Shown: one piece after another, positions 8,553 to 17,394 of the stretch
Position numbering within the stretch: position 1 is the first letter of the stretch
How the letters are laid out: every line of letters begins with the position of its first letter
From: Ligilactobacillus equi DSM 15833 = JCM 10991
GTDB taxonomy: Bacteria; Bacillota; Bacilli; Lactobacillales; Lactobacillaceae
NCBI RefSeq assembly: GCF_000615765.1
Contig: NZ_BAMI01000007.1
Location: 1 to 56,882 of the forward strand
DNA length: 56,882 nucleotides
Direction of reading: 5' to 3'
Notes under the pieces: model-generated
The model's database searches: none
What the model saw: the letters and a program-made list of their open reading frames with translations, nothing else
Told to the model about the DNA's origin: nothing
Translations under genes and position numbers: made by a program

Positions 8553-8566
8553 AGAAAGCGTTACCA
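8553..8566 (+). promoter_or_regulatory. Catabolite-responsive element (cre) candidate
   Basis: AGAAAGCGTTACCA matches 13 of 14 positions of the consensus TGWAARCGYTWNCW. It lies 78 bases before the hydrolase start, so CcpA repression of the hydrolase/permease pair is likely. Just upstream, TTTATTTAATTAG weakly resembles the LysR-associated motif. Confidence 0.6.
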
Positions 8567-8643
8567 CGAGTTAAACTTGATATATAAGTTAAATTAATCA
8601 CAAGTAAAATAAAAATATATCTATAGAATAGGAGTTGATTTAG

Positions 8644-9558
8644 ATGGTTAAGATGATTACAGATTTCGAAAAATTCGCAGCTAAACTATTAAATAGTGAT
8701 GGTGAGCACAAACTTAAAGCGACTGGTAAGGAAATGTATGGCTTATACAAACCAGATGTTGTTTATGAAACAATTGATGGTGTAGAAAGAACCTTACAAA
8801 TGGTAGTACCTGAAACCAAGGAAGACAACCAACAAAAGTATCCTTTACTTCTTTGGGTACAAGGTTCAGCTTGGTTTAAGCAAGATAACTATAAACGGAT
8901 AACCGTCATGTCACGCTTAGCTCAAGCGGGGTTTGTTACGGGAATTCTACAATATCGTGAATCAAGTATTGCTGAATTTCCAGCCCCTGTGCAAGATACC
9001 AAAGCTGGTTTGCGTTATTTGCGAGCTCATGCTGAGGAATTTAAGATAGATACCAATAATGTTTTTATTTTAGGTGATTCAAGTGGTGGTAACACGGCTT
9101 TACTTACTGCTTTCACGCAAGACGATGGCCGTTTAGATTCAGATTTATACCGTGATTACTCAGCACAGGTAAACGCCGTCGTCGCCTTTAATCCAGTGAT
9201 TAATATCTGTATTCCTGAAGATTTTCCAACTACACCAAATGCAGGACAACCTGATTCACCTGAAGGGCAAGAAATTGGTCATCTAAATACTTTGGAAAAT
9301 CCAGAAATTTCCGCCAAGGTTAACGTTGATACTTACGTCACTGCCGATGCACAATTGCCACCAACTCTTGTAATGCATGGTACAGCTGATACGACTGTCT
9401 CTTGTCGTCAAAGCATCCTACTTTACCAAAAAATGCTCCAAATGGACAAAGAAATTGAGTTTTATTTAATTGAAGGGGCTGAACACGGGGATGTAGCCTA
9501 TTATACCGATGAAAATCTCGCTCGAGTCTTAGAATTTATTAAAAAGCACATCAAATAG
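8644..9558 (+). CDS. alpha/beta-hydrolase, carboxylesterase type
   Basis: A 304-residue cytosolic hydrolase of the BD-FAE/esterase-lipase kind, without a signal peptide. Nucleophile elbow GDSSGG puts Ser146 at the active site; Asp249 (GTADT) and His281 (GAEHGD) complete the triad. The usual HGG oxyanion motif is QGS at 73-75. AGGAG precedes the ATG. A permease of the organic-acid kind follows 11 bases later, so the two form an operon. In the setting of quinate/shikimate genes, hydrolysis of hydroxycinnamoyl-quinate (chlorogenate-type) or similar plant esters is an attractive inference, but family membership alone supports only a small-ester hydrolase. Confidence 0.85.
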   Translation: MVKMITDFEKFAAKLLNSDGEHKLKATGKEMYGLYKPDVVYETIDGVERTLQMVVPETKEDNQQKYPLLLWVQGSAWFKQDNYKRITVMSRLAQAGFVTGILQYRESSIAEFPAPVQDTKAGLRYLRAHAEEFKIDTNNVFILGDSSGGNTALLTAFTQDDGRLDSDLYRDYSAQVNAVVAFNPVINICIPEDFPTTPNAGQPDSPEGQEIGHLNTLENPEISAKVNVDTYVTADAQLPPTLVMHGTADTTVSCRQSILLYQKMLQMDKEIEFYLIEGAEHGDVAYYTDENLARVLEFIKKHIK

Positions 9559-9569
9559 TAAAGGAGAAG

Positions 9570-10849
9570 ATGCTCATGACATTACTAATGGCAATTCTAC
9601 TGATTATCATCGTAGTTATCACCGTTGTGACCGATAAAGTGTTTAATTTTGTGTTACTAACGGTACCAATTATCTTTGCCTTTATTTTAGGCGACAATAT
9701 CTTTAAAGTCTCAACTTATGTCGTTACACAGTTCGCATCCCTGATGCAGTCAACTGGTTTTATGCTCTTATTTGCCTTTTTGTATTTTACTATGTTGACC
9801 AAAACGGGGATGTTTAATACCATCGTTAATTTCATCACTTCCAAAGTTAAGATGAATGCCGTGGTTTTAATGATTTTGACCACTTTAATTGGGGGCTTTT
9901 CAATTTTGACTGGGAACTTTACTCCCGCTTATCTGATTACCTTCCCAATTTTGTTACCTCTATACAAGAAGTTCAATGTTGATCGCGGCGACGCCTTTAT
10001 GATTGCCCAAACCGCGATGTCTGCCATGTGCTTTATTCCTTGGGGCATTGGGATGGCTTACACAGCATCTTCTGCCGGCTTAAATGCCACCCACTTGTCC
10101 AAAGAAGGAATGTGGTGGGGATTATGTTTTATTCCTGTCATCGTCTTACAATTAATTTACTTTGCCATGCGCCATAAGAAAATTAACGGGACTTTTGGGG
10201 CAGTTAATCACGAAGAAACAGCCCAAGAAAAGCAAGAAGAAGCCGAATTTGAACGGCCAAAGATGCTTTGGATTAACCTTGTGATTTTCGTGATTGTGAT
10301 GATTGCCTTGGGAATCTTCCAGATTGCTCCTTACCTGGTCTTTATCTTTGCGACTGTGGTAACCGCCATGCTCAATTACCCTAAAGACTACAGCAAGATT
10401 TTTGCAGAAGTTGGTCCTATGTATGTCAACATTTTGATTATGTTACTGGCAATCAATGTTTACCAAGCAATCTTTAATAATACAGGGATGGTCAAGGCTT
10501 TATCCGATGCCTTGATTCAATATACACCACACTTCTTATTGCACTACCTAAGCATTATTATGTTGCTGTTGTGTACGATATTCCCTTCCAAATTTTTAAC
10601 GCTTTGTACCCAATTTTCATCACCATTGGGGCAAGTTTTGGGATTCCAGCGGTTGCGATGATTGCACCATTTATCTGCAACCTTTCCTTAGCAACTTCTG
10701 TCACTCCAACCAACTCCTCGACTTACATCGGGGCCGGGCTCTTAGATTTGGATGTTCCTTCCTACACCAAGCGTGCCGTCCCAATCATGACGGTCACAAA
10801 CGCCTTAGTCATCCTGGTCGCCGCCGTCACCGGAGTTTTGCACATTTAA
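9570..10849 (+). pseudogene. CitMHS-like organic acid permease, frameshifted
   Basis: A polytopic permease with about 11-12 hydrophobic segments, ~427 residues if repaired. The C-terminal block SVTPTNSSTYIGAGL resembles the SPLTxxT block of CitMHS (citrate-metal symporter) and related ion-transporter families. The frame breaks near 10570: residues 1-334 are in one frame and the rest, from VYDIPFQIF, in another. Restoring one G (TTGTG to TTGGTG) rejoins them, so this is a single-base loss, either a real mutation or a base-call error. It directly follows the hydrolase and probably imports the ester or acid that enzyme acts on. Substrate unproven. Confidence 0.75.
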
Positions 10850-10868
10850 TAATTTGATGAATTGCGTG

Positions 10869-10877
10869 TGATATAAT
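10869..10877 (+). promoter_or_regulatory. Extended -10 promoter of the lipoprotein gene
   Basis: TGATATAAT is a perfect TGnTATAAT. The implied start of transcription (about 10884) lies downstream of the first in-frame ATG (10876), which therefore cannot be used. Confidence 0.7.
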
Positions 10878-10902
10878 GAAAAGTAAGGGGGACATAGATA
10901 TT

Positions 10903-11733
10903 ATGAAAAAAGTAATTTTATTAGGTATGTCTGCTTTAACAGCTTTATCATTATCGGCTTGTCAAAGTAGAAAGCAAAATTCAAGTAACTCGAGCTCGGC
11001 TCAAGTTTCATCGATTTCAGAAAAGAAGAATAAAAAGTGGAGTTATAAACACGGTAAGATTATTACCAATGATCAAACTTTCAAGCAAACCAAATCTCAA
11101 CTGGCTAGTTCCGCTGACGGTAAGGAATTTTTGATTTTATCTTATGATGTAACGAATACATCCAAAAAAGATCAAGTATCAACAGTACTTAAATCGATTG
11201 TGGAACCATCCCAAAACGGGAAAAAACTCCAAAGTGTTGAAAGTGATTTTCCAGAAAATGATGCTTTAAAAACGCAGGTTAAAAATCTAGAAAAGAAGCT
11301 ACAACCCAGTGAAACAACGACAGTGTCTTTAATTTATAAATTGATCGACCAAAGTGAAGTGACTCTGAAGTATAAGGGAGAAATGTATCAAAAAATCGGC
11401 AGTTCTAAACTTGATGTAACTGATTTATCCCAAATGGAAGTCCAAGCTTCTTCTTCAGCTCAGTCAGGCTACGACCAACCATCTACTGCTAGTCAAGCTT
11501 CTACTACGACGGATACAAGTAGTGTAGAGGATGATGGTGACACATATGTTGATGAAGATGACGGGGAAAGTTACGAGGACGATAGTTCGGCCTCTCTTAA
11601 TTCAATATTAGAGCAATGGCACCGTGAAGAGCAAAGAGCTAATGAGTATCAACAAGATGAGAATGGTCAATGGTATCATGAAATTAACGGTAGTGCATAT
11701 CCAGTGGATGCTCCACCAGCAGATTGGCCTTGA
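10903..11733 (+). CDS. DUF5067-like lipoprotein
   Basis: A 276-residue secreted lipoprotein. A lipobox LSAC with Cys20 follows a hydrophobic signal. A Ser/Asn-rich linker leads to a beta-rich domain (about 45-180) like the DUF5067/DUF4352 group, with features such as FLILSYDVTNTS. A low-complexity Ser/Thr/Asp/Glu region (about 185-235) and a C-terminal segment with WYHEINGSAYPV follow. Start chosen at 10903: the promoter -10 overlaps the earlier ATG, and AAGGGGG lies upstream. It stands alone between a permease and a terminator. Exact role unknown. Confidence 0.8.
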   Translation: MKKVILLGMSALTALSLSACQSRKQNSSNSSSAQVSSISEKKNKKWSYKHGKIITNDQTFKQTKSQLASSADGKEFLILSYDVTNTSKKDQVSTVLKSIVEPSQNGKKLQSVESDFPENDALKTQVKNLEKKLQPSETTTVSLIYKLIDQSEVTLKYKGEMYQKIGSSKLDVTDLSQMEVQASSSAQSGYDQPSTASQASTTTDTSSVEDDGDTYVDEDDGESYEDDSSASLNSILEQWHREEQRANEYQQDENGQWYHEINGSAYPVDAPPADWP

Positions 11734-11737
11734 TAGT

Positions 11738-11765
11738 AAAAGTCGGCAGAAATGTCGGCTTTTTG
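11738..11765 (+). terminator. Terminator after the lipoprotein gene
   Basis: AAAGTCGGC and GTCGGCTTT pair through several G-T pairs around a six-base loop, followed by T residues. It lies just after tandem stop codons. Confidence 0.65.
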
Positions 11766-11798
11766 TTTATCAGCTATATTTTCGCAACAGGCTTCTTT

Positions 11799-11807
11799 TG
11801 CTATAAT
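11799..11807 (+). promoter_or_regulatory. Extended -10 promoter
   Basis: TGCTATAAT, a perfect TGnTATAAT, lies 24 bases before the start of the small membrane protein gene. Confidence 0.65.
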
Positions 11808-11830
11808 GGAGAAAAAGGGGGATGAATCTA

Positions 11831-12085
11831 ATGTTATACACTTTAACTCAATTGGTCGTCTGTATCTTGTGTGTTGCCTCAACGGTTTACAGCTATAAAA
11901 ATCGGGCCAAAGCCTTTAAAGTTGATGTGAAAAATGCTAGACGCAATATTATCATCAGTGCCATCGTCTTCATCTTAATGATTCTCGCAATTATAGCGCA
12001 CTCATTAATACTCCAAATTTGTGTAGCACTTGCCTTAATCTGTGAATATCTACATGGAAGACTCCTTTACAAAAAAATTAAGTGA
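11831..12085 (+). CDS. small two-TM membrane protein
   Basis: An 84-residue protein with an N-terminal hydrophobic segment, a short basic loop (YKNRAKAFKVDVKNARR) and a long C-terminal hydrophobic region that could hold one or two helices, ending in KKIK. I start at 11831, ten bases after AAGGGGG; the ATG at 11822 is too close to that ribosome site. It has its own extended -10 promoter. No family recognised; function unknown. Confidence 0.65.
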   Translation: MLYTLTQLVVCILCVASTVYSYKNRAKAFKVDVKNARRNIIISAIVFILMILAIIAHSLILQICVALALICEYLHGRLLYKKIK

Positions 12086-12158
12086 GTTTGATGGTTTTAC
12101 TAACAAAAAATAAGTATCTGTGTTATACTTAGTAATAATTTATTCGGGAGGTAAGATT

Positions 12159-12581
12159 ATGTCAAAATATGTTGTTTCTTCAAGTTTACGTAACATCGGT
12201 TATCAGGTTGGAACCCAAGCAGGCGTGCACCGCTTTTTAATTGATGAACCTGTCAATTTACGAGGAACAGATGCCGGTCCTAACCCGGTCCAATACCTTT
12301 TAGGGGCGGTCAACGGCTGTTTAGCGATTACAGCAGAATCTGTAGCTAAAAGACAAAAGCTCACCTTAGACAAATTTGATGTGCGTTCAGTCGGCAATAT
12401 TGCCCGCTTTGAAGACGGCTCTTCAGCGGTTGACCACATTAAGGTCACTATCACTTTTAAAGCTGATATTGAAGGGCAAGCTAAAGAAGATTTCTTGGCT
12501 GAAACTCTAAAAAAATGTACCGTTCACAAGACCTTAGCACCAGGGGTCAAATTTGAATTCGACTTTATTCAAGAAGATTAA
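12159..12581 (+). CDS. OsmC/Ohr-family thiol peroxidase-like protein
   Basis: A 140-residue OsmC-family protein. The two conserved redox cysteines are present: Cys54 in GAVNGCLAIT on the central helix and Cys120 in LKKCTVHKTL. Family members reduce organic hydroperoxides in the cytosol. Start at 12159 with GGGAGG seven bases upstream. A TGTTATACT extended -10 (12121-12129) provides a promoter. An oligopeptide-binding lipoprotein gene starts 15 bases after its stop, so the two may be co-transcribed, although their functions are not obviously linked. Confidence 0.88.
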   Translation: MSKYVVSSSLRNIGYQVGTQAGVHRFLIDEPVNLRGTDAGPNPVQYLLGAVNGCLAITAESVAKRQKLTLDKFDVRSVGNIARFEDGSSAVDHIKVTITFKADIEGQAKEDFLAETLKKCTVHKTLAPGVKFEFDFIQED

Positions 12582-12596
12582 CATGGGGAAAGTTTT

Positions 12597-14210
12597 ATGC
12601 GTAAAATATCTAAGCTCTCAATTCCGTTAGCCTTGAGTTTGCTGGTTTTAGCTGCTTGTGGTAATAAAGACCAAGCCAGCCAAAAAACAACTTTAAATCT
12701 CATGCAATCCTCGGAATTAACTACTTTAGACAATACTAATCAAGCAACGATGCCAGAGTTTTCAACCTTAACCAATTTGGACGAAGGTTTGTACAAACTC
12801 AATAGCAATAATAAAGTTGTTCCGGCCATTGCGACTAAGATCGTCAAACCTACCAACAATGGCAAAACTTACACAATTAAGTTAAGAAAAGATGCGCGCT
12901 GGTCCAACGGGGACAAGGTTACAGCACAAGATTTTGTTTATTCTTGGCGACGGTCTGTTGATCCTAAGAATAAACCAGTTTACACTTATGTCTTCAGCGG
13001 TATCAAGAATGCGGATGCGATTGCAGCCGGGAAAATGTCCGTTGAAAAGTTAGGGATTCAAGCTAAGGGAAAATACACTTTGATGATTGAATTAGAACAT
13101 CCGATTCAGTCTTTCAATAAGTTAGTTACCATGCCTACTTTCTTACCGCAAGACCACAAGTTCGTCCAAAAGGTTGGCACTCAAAAGTATGGAACCAGTG
13201 CGAAGACCACCGTCTCAAATGGGGCCTTTAAGATTACTAACTGGACGGGAACCAACACTAAGTACAAGTTAGTTAAAAATAAGTATTACTACGCTAAAGA
13301 TAAGGTTAAGTTACAGACAATTAACTACCAAACCGTCAAGGACGATACTACTGCTTATAATTTATTTAAGACCGGTAAGCTTGACGATACAGTGGTCTCT
13401 GGCGTTGTCGCCCAAGGATTGCAAAATGACAAGAACATGAAAAAAATCCCACGGGCTTGGACTTACTACCTGCAAGTTAACCAAAGCGGAGATGCTCCGT
13501 TAAGTAATGCTAAATTACGGAAGGCAATTTCCTTAGTCTTAGATCGTAAGGAACTTACACAAAAGGTACTGGCTGATGGTTCCACGGCTGCTGGGGCCTT
13601 TGTTAGTCCTAAGACTGCCACCGACCCAACAACCGGCAAAGACTTTAGCTCTGAAGTGTCTGCCTCAACTAAGGCCAATGTCGCTCAAGCTAAGAAACTT
13701 TGGCAAGAAGGTTTAAATGAAAGTGGAAAATCTTCCATCACTTTAAACGTAATTGCTGAAGATACTAGTCAACAAAAGAAAGTCACGGAATACCTTCAAT
13801 CGACCATCGAAAGTAAACTAAGTAACGTCACGGTAAATGTATCTAATCTACCATCAAAGTCCTTGTCTAACCGTAAGGCCGATGGCGATTTTGATTTATC
13901 ATTGTGGTACTGGTTAGCTGATTATGCCGACCCAATTAACTACTTAGGAATCTTAACGAGTGGTAACTCGATGAATCCAGGTAAATATGCTGACAGTACT
14001 TACGACACTTACATCAAGAATGCCCAAAATGCTGGTAATCAAAAGACTTACTGGCAAAACTTGCAGAATGCGGAAAAACAACTCCAAAACTCAACAGGTA
14101 TCATCCCACTTTATTATGTCAAAGAAGACCACATGGTGAAATCAAACTTAGCAGGGGTTAATTACCATACTGCCGGCTTTGCTGATTACACCCGGGCTTA
14201 TTGGAAATAA
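12597..14210 (+). CDS. oligopeptide ABC transporter substrate-binding lipoprotein (OppA family)
   Basis: A 537-residue solute-binding protein of family 5. Signal peptide and lipobox LAAC with Cys21 anchor it outside the membrane. The family block DARWSNGDKVTAQDFVYSW lies near residues 99-117. Length is normal. GGGGAAAG precedes the ATG. No oppBCDF genes are in the window, so this is an orphan binding protein that would share a permease encoded elsewhere; lactobacilli often carry several such paralogues. A terminator follows at once. Confidence 0.92.
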   Translation: MRKISKLSIPLALSLLVLAACGNKDQASQKTTLNLMQSSELTTLDNTNQATMPEFSTLTNLDEGLYKLNSNNKVVPAIATKIVKPTNNGKTYTIKLRKDARWSNGDKVTAQDFVYSWRRSVDPKNKPVYTYVFSGIKNADAIAAGKMSVEKLGIQAKGKYTLMIELEHPIQSFNKLVTMPTFLPQDHKFVQKVGTQKYGTSAKTTVSNGAFKITNWTGTNTKYKLVKNKYYYAKDKVKLQTINYQTVKDDTTAYNLFKTGKLDDTVVSGVVAQGLQNDKNMKKIPRAWTYYLQVNQSGDAPLSNAKLRKAISLVLDRKELTQKVLADGSTAAGAFVSPKTATDPTTGKDFSSEVSASTKANVAQAKKLWQEGLNESGKSSITLNVIAEDTSQQKKVTEYLQSTIESKLSNVTVNVSNLPSKSLSNRKADGDFDLSLWYWLADYADPINYLGILTSGNSMNPGKYADSTYDTYIKNAQNAGNQKTYWQNLQNAEKQLQNSTGIIPLYYVKEDHMVKSNLAGVNYHTAGFADYTRAYWK

Positions 14211-14215
14211 TTTTT

Positions 14216-14247
14216 AAGTTCTAGATTAATTTCTAGAACTTTTTTTG
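14216..14247 (+). terminator. Terminator after the oppA-like gene
   Basis: AAGTTCTAGA and TCTAGAACTT form a near-perfect stem followed by seven T. Confidence 0.92.
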
Positions 14248-14367
14248 TTTAAATTTTCGAGAAAACGTTTTGCAATTTTAAATTTCTCTAAAGATGCGCT
14301 CTAACCCGCCTTAACAAACACGAAGTAAGCTTAGAAGTAGAGAAAAGTTTTATCGTGAGGTGATAAT

Positions 14368-14778
14368 ATGAATAAGCAAATTTTCTGTCCAAACTGTGGG
14401 CACGCTAACAATGCAGACGAAAAGTTTTGTGCCAATTGTGGCCAAAGTTTAGCAGATGTTGTGCAACCAACACCACCGACAGAAAATAACACTACTAGTC
14501 AAGCTAAGACTTGTCCAAATTGTGGGTAGGTTGTCGAAGCGGGGACTCTTTTCTGTGAAAACTGTGGGTTTAATTTAGCTAATGGACACAAAGGAGCCCG
14601 TGTTTCTGCTCGTAAGTCTAAAGGAAATAAAAAACCTTTGTATCTGGCTATAATACCTTCTTCAGTAACTAATATTAAAATGTACATCTGCGTTTTTATA
14701 ACATTTGGAATTGTTCTATATTACGTACGGGAAGGAATTGTTCAAATATTCACATTGAAAAATTATATAACGGAATAA
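14368..14778 (+). pseudogene. double zinc-ribbon membrane protein with internal TAG
   Basis: Starts at an ATG with GAGGTGA upstream. Three or four CxxC knuckles are visible (FCPNCG, FCANCG, TCPNCG, FCENCG), so two treble-clef zinc ribbons, then a basic stretch and one hydrophobic segment (about 109-125). The frame is open to TAA at 14776 except for a TAG at 14527, directly after the third knuckle, where Gln (CAG) would be the natural residue. The gene thus makes a 53-residue stub unless TAG is read through. Lactobacilli carry many zinc-ribbon membrane proteins of unknown role. Confidence 0.75.
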
Positions 14779-14853
14779 TCAAAACATAGTTATTGAAATT
14801 TATTGCTCTACTCCATAGGTTTCACAATAAAAATATAATGTAAAAAAGACTTC

Positions 14854-14897
14854 AAATTCCTGTGTAATTCCAGTTTTGAATTTCACAGGAATTTTTT
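14854..14897 (+). terminator. Terminator-like hairpin
   Basis: AAATTCCTGTG and CACAGGAATTT form an 11-bp stem with a 19-base loop, followed by T residues. It lies between the zinc-ribbon pseudogene and the MATE gene. Confidence 0.75.
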
Positions 14898-14970
14898 CAT
14901 GAGAAAAATTTGACAGATAATGGTACAATAAGTATTTAGATTTTAAATACGAAGGGATGTTTCATACCTT

Positions 14971-16292
14971 ATGGAAGAACTTTTTGAAAAGGCACCGGTT
15001 AAAAAGGTCTACTATCAATTGGCCTTGCCGGTGGTTTTCTCCATGGTCGTCTCCATGATCTATAACTTAGCTGATACCTTCTACGTTGCCAAAACCGGGA
15101 ATACCGACCTGGTTGCCGGTGTCACAGTGGGCTCGCCACTTTTCACCTTTATGATTGCTGTCGGCGATATTTTTGGTTTAGGTGGGAGTGCCTTAATTTC
15201 GCGTCTTTTTGGGCAAAAACGCTATGAAGAAAGTAAACACGTATCAGCATTTTCATTTTATTGGGCTATTATTGTCACTGCAATTTTAACCGTGCTCTTA
15301 TTAATCTTTGAAAGTCCTATCTTACACTTGATGGGGGCGACAAACGCTACGTATTCCTATGCAGCAGGCTTTTACCGGGTCTTAGTCCTGGGGTCAGTCT
15401 TTATCACTGTCTCCTTAGTCCCAGGAAATATGATTCGAACAGAAGGTTTGGCTGTAAAGTCCATGATTGCCACGATTGCTGGGACAGTCGCATGATTATC
15501 CTAGACCCCATTTTTCTTTTTATTTTCAACTGGGGCGCCAGTGGAGTTGCCTTTGCCAATGTCTTAGGTTACGCTTTAAACACCGGTTTATTAGTATGGT
15601 TCACTTACAAGGATAGCAAGTACCTATCCTTTAATATCAAGTACATCTCTTTGGGATGGCAACACATCAAAGATATCATCGCCATTGGGATTCCTGCTTC
15701 GATTACCAACTTCATGCAAACCTTTGCCATGGCTTTTCTAAATAACTACCTGGTTGTTTACGGAACAGATAAGGTGGCCGCTATGGGGATTACACAAAAG
15801 ATTTACAGTATCGTAATTTTAGTCTTAGTAGGCTTTGCCTTTGGAGCACAACCACTAATCGGATACAACTATGGCGCTAAGAATGCCAAGCGTTTCCGTG
15901 AAATCTTACGCTACGATTTGAAAGTTGAAGTTGTTTATGCAATTGTAGGGGCCTTGATTTTAATCATCTTTGCGCCCATTATCGTTCGCCTCTTTATGAA
16001 CCGGCCTGATATCATCACCAATGGTTCTTACATGTTGAGAGCTTGTGTCGCAACGACACCATTTATTGGAGCAATTTTAGTTTATACGACGGTTTTCCAA
16101 TCAGCTAATATGGCTGGTAGTGCTTTAGCCATGTCAATTTCACGGCAAGGAATTGTTTATCTGATTACCATGATTGTTTTAGCTAAAGCATTTGGCTTAC
16201 ACGGGGTTATCTGGGCACAACCATTGGCTGATGTTATTACCTTTGCGATTGGTTTTATAATCTACCGTCACAATTTCAAGGATTTCAAATAA
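14971..16292 (+). pseudogene. MATE-family efflux protein, split by a frameshift
   Basis: A multidrug and toxin extrusion family protein, ~440 residues if repaired, with 12 hydrophobic segments. Features include NLADTFYVA in the first helices and FGAQPLIGYNYGAKN in the second half. Codons 1-174 end in TGA at 15493-15495. The second half begins at ATG 15492 and overlaps that stop as ATGA. Restoring one A (GCATG to GCAATG) gives one continuous frame reading GTVAMIILDPIF, which is the normal family sequence there. It could be a real split with translational coupling, but no clear ribosome site precedes 15492, so a single-base loss or base-call error is more likely. Confidence 0.8.
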
Positions 16293-16298
16293 GTATGA

Positions 16299-16328
16299 AG
16301 AATCTTCTTCGGAAGGTTCTTTTTTTTT
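16299..16328 (+). terminator. Terminator after the MATE gene
   Basis: AGAATCTTC and GAAGGTTCT pair around a three-base loop, followed by eight T. Confidence 0.88.
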
Positions 16329-16330
16329 GC

Positions 16331-16358
16331 AAAAAAGCCCTTAGCAGAGCCAAGAGCT
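16331..16358 (-). terminator. Terminator of the anchored hydrolase gene
   Basis: On the minus strand AGCTCTT and AAGGGCT form a stem around a nine-base loop, followed by six T. It touches the stop codon of the leftward gene. Confidence 0.7.
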
Positions 16359-17083
16359 TAGTTAAAGTGCTTTTGTAACCACGAAATAATAGTTTGTGCA
16401 ACTAATTTATTTTGTTGTTTACTGCTTATAGTAGCTTTTCCATCGCCTTTTTGATGACCGTAAGAGCCAAAACCTGAGTGATTTCCGCCATCAAGTGTTA
16501 CGAAACTTGTCTGACGTGGAAGATAGATTTTGTTATGGCGATACTTTTTCCAGTTGAGAACTTTATCATGACCGGCTGTAATCGATAAAGCTGGGATATT
16601 GAGCTTTCTTAAGGAACCTTTTTGATCGGGATAACTGGCTAAAAAGAAAATTCCTTTAATTTGTTGTGAATGGTTAGCAGCATAGCGACTAGCCATGGCG
16701 CCACCTAAAGAATGACCTCCTAAAATAAATTGCTTAAGTTTTTGATTGTGGCTTATTTTTTGCGCCTTATTAGGAGAAAGCACCGCTAAATTAAGGGGAA
16801 AGTAGGCCAAATAGACATCATAGCCAGCTTGACTAACCCTTTTAATCCAAGGTGCATAACTCTTGGGCGCTACCAAACCACCGGGATAGAAGACAATGGT
16901 GGTTTGGTGCTTTTTACCTTGTGCTTTAAACAGGAGTCCTTGATGGGATGGTAGGACTTGAGCCTTTTGACTTGCTTTTAGTGCAACTTGACTAGGTTGG
17001 TAAGTTTTACTTTGGAGTAAACCATAACCCAAACCTAAAAGAGCCAAAATCGTTATGCAGACATACAGTAATTTCTTCTTCAA
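16358..17083 (-). CDS. membrane-anchored alpha/beta-hydrolase
   Basis: A 241-residue protein with an N-terminal hydrophobic helix after MKKK, most likely an uncleaved signal anchor placing the enzyme outside the membrane. The hydrolase core shows GGHSLGG (Ser nucleophile at about 124), GHDKV with the probable catalytic Asp, and GGNHSGFGSYG with the catalytic His. The YPGGLV block at about 66-71 forms the oxyanion site. The substrate is unknown; family members are often annotated as carboxylesterases. It stands alone between convergent and divergent neighbours with its own terminator. Confidence 0.82.
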   Translation of the reverse strand: MKKKLLYVCITILALLGLGYGLLQSKTYQPSQVALKASQKAQVLPSHQGLLFKAQGKKHQTTIVFYPGGLVAPKSYAPWIKRVSQAGYDVYLAYFPLNLAVLSPNKAQKISHNQKLKQFILGGHSLGGAMASRYAANHSQQIKGIFFLASYPDQKGSLRKLNIPALSITAGHDKVLNWKKYRHNKIYLPRQTSFVTLDGGNHSGFGSYGHQKGDGKATISSKQQNKLVAQTIISWLQKHFN

Positions 17084-17187
17084 AAAAACAACTCCTCTAA
17101 AAAATGCAATGTAATAAGTATAGCATAGACAAGTTTTGATTTGTTATTTCTGTTTTGTAATAAATTCAAAAGACATTTTTTGAACTC
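17084..17187. other. AT-rich spacer upstream of the hydrolase
   Basis: Promoter region for the leftward hydrolase by position. I see no gene or RNA motif here. Confidence 0.4.
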
Positions 17188-17240
17188 AAAGTATATATTT
17201 AAACTCTAAATATAAAGTATATATTTAAACTCTAAATATA
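17188..17240. repeat. Two tandem copies of a 26-bp AT-rich repeat
   Basis: The unit runs from AAAGTATATATTT through AAACTCTAAATAT. It occurs at 17188-17213 and 17214-17239 without change and ends with one extra base. It lies about 155 bases before the dedA start. It could be a regulator site or simple slippage product. Confidence 0.8.
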
Positions 17241-17394
17241 TAGTAGATAAGAAAAAATACAAGTCCTCTATCAGATGTGGTGCAGGAAATTGTTAAAAAT
17301 ATTTGGAAGTCAGACGTAAGCTGGGGGATAATGCTTGCTTTTTCTGGAAATTAGGGCTATCTTAAAGTTAGAAAAAAGTGAAGGGGGCTTGCCA

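Noticed and set aside
9570-10849. Programmed frameshift in the CitMHS-like gene
   Set aside because: No slippery heptamer or following pseudoknot is visible at 10560-10575; one missing G explains it.
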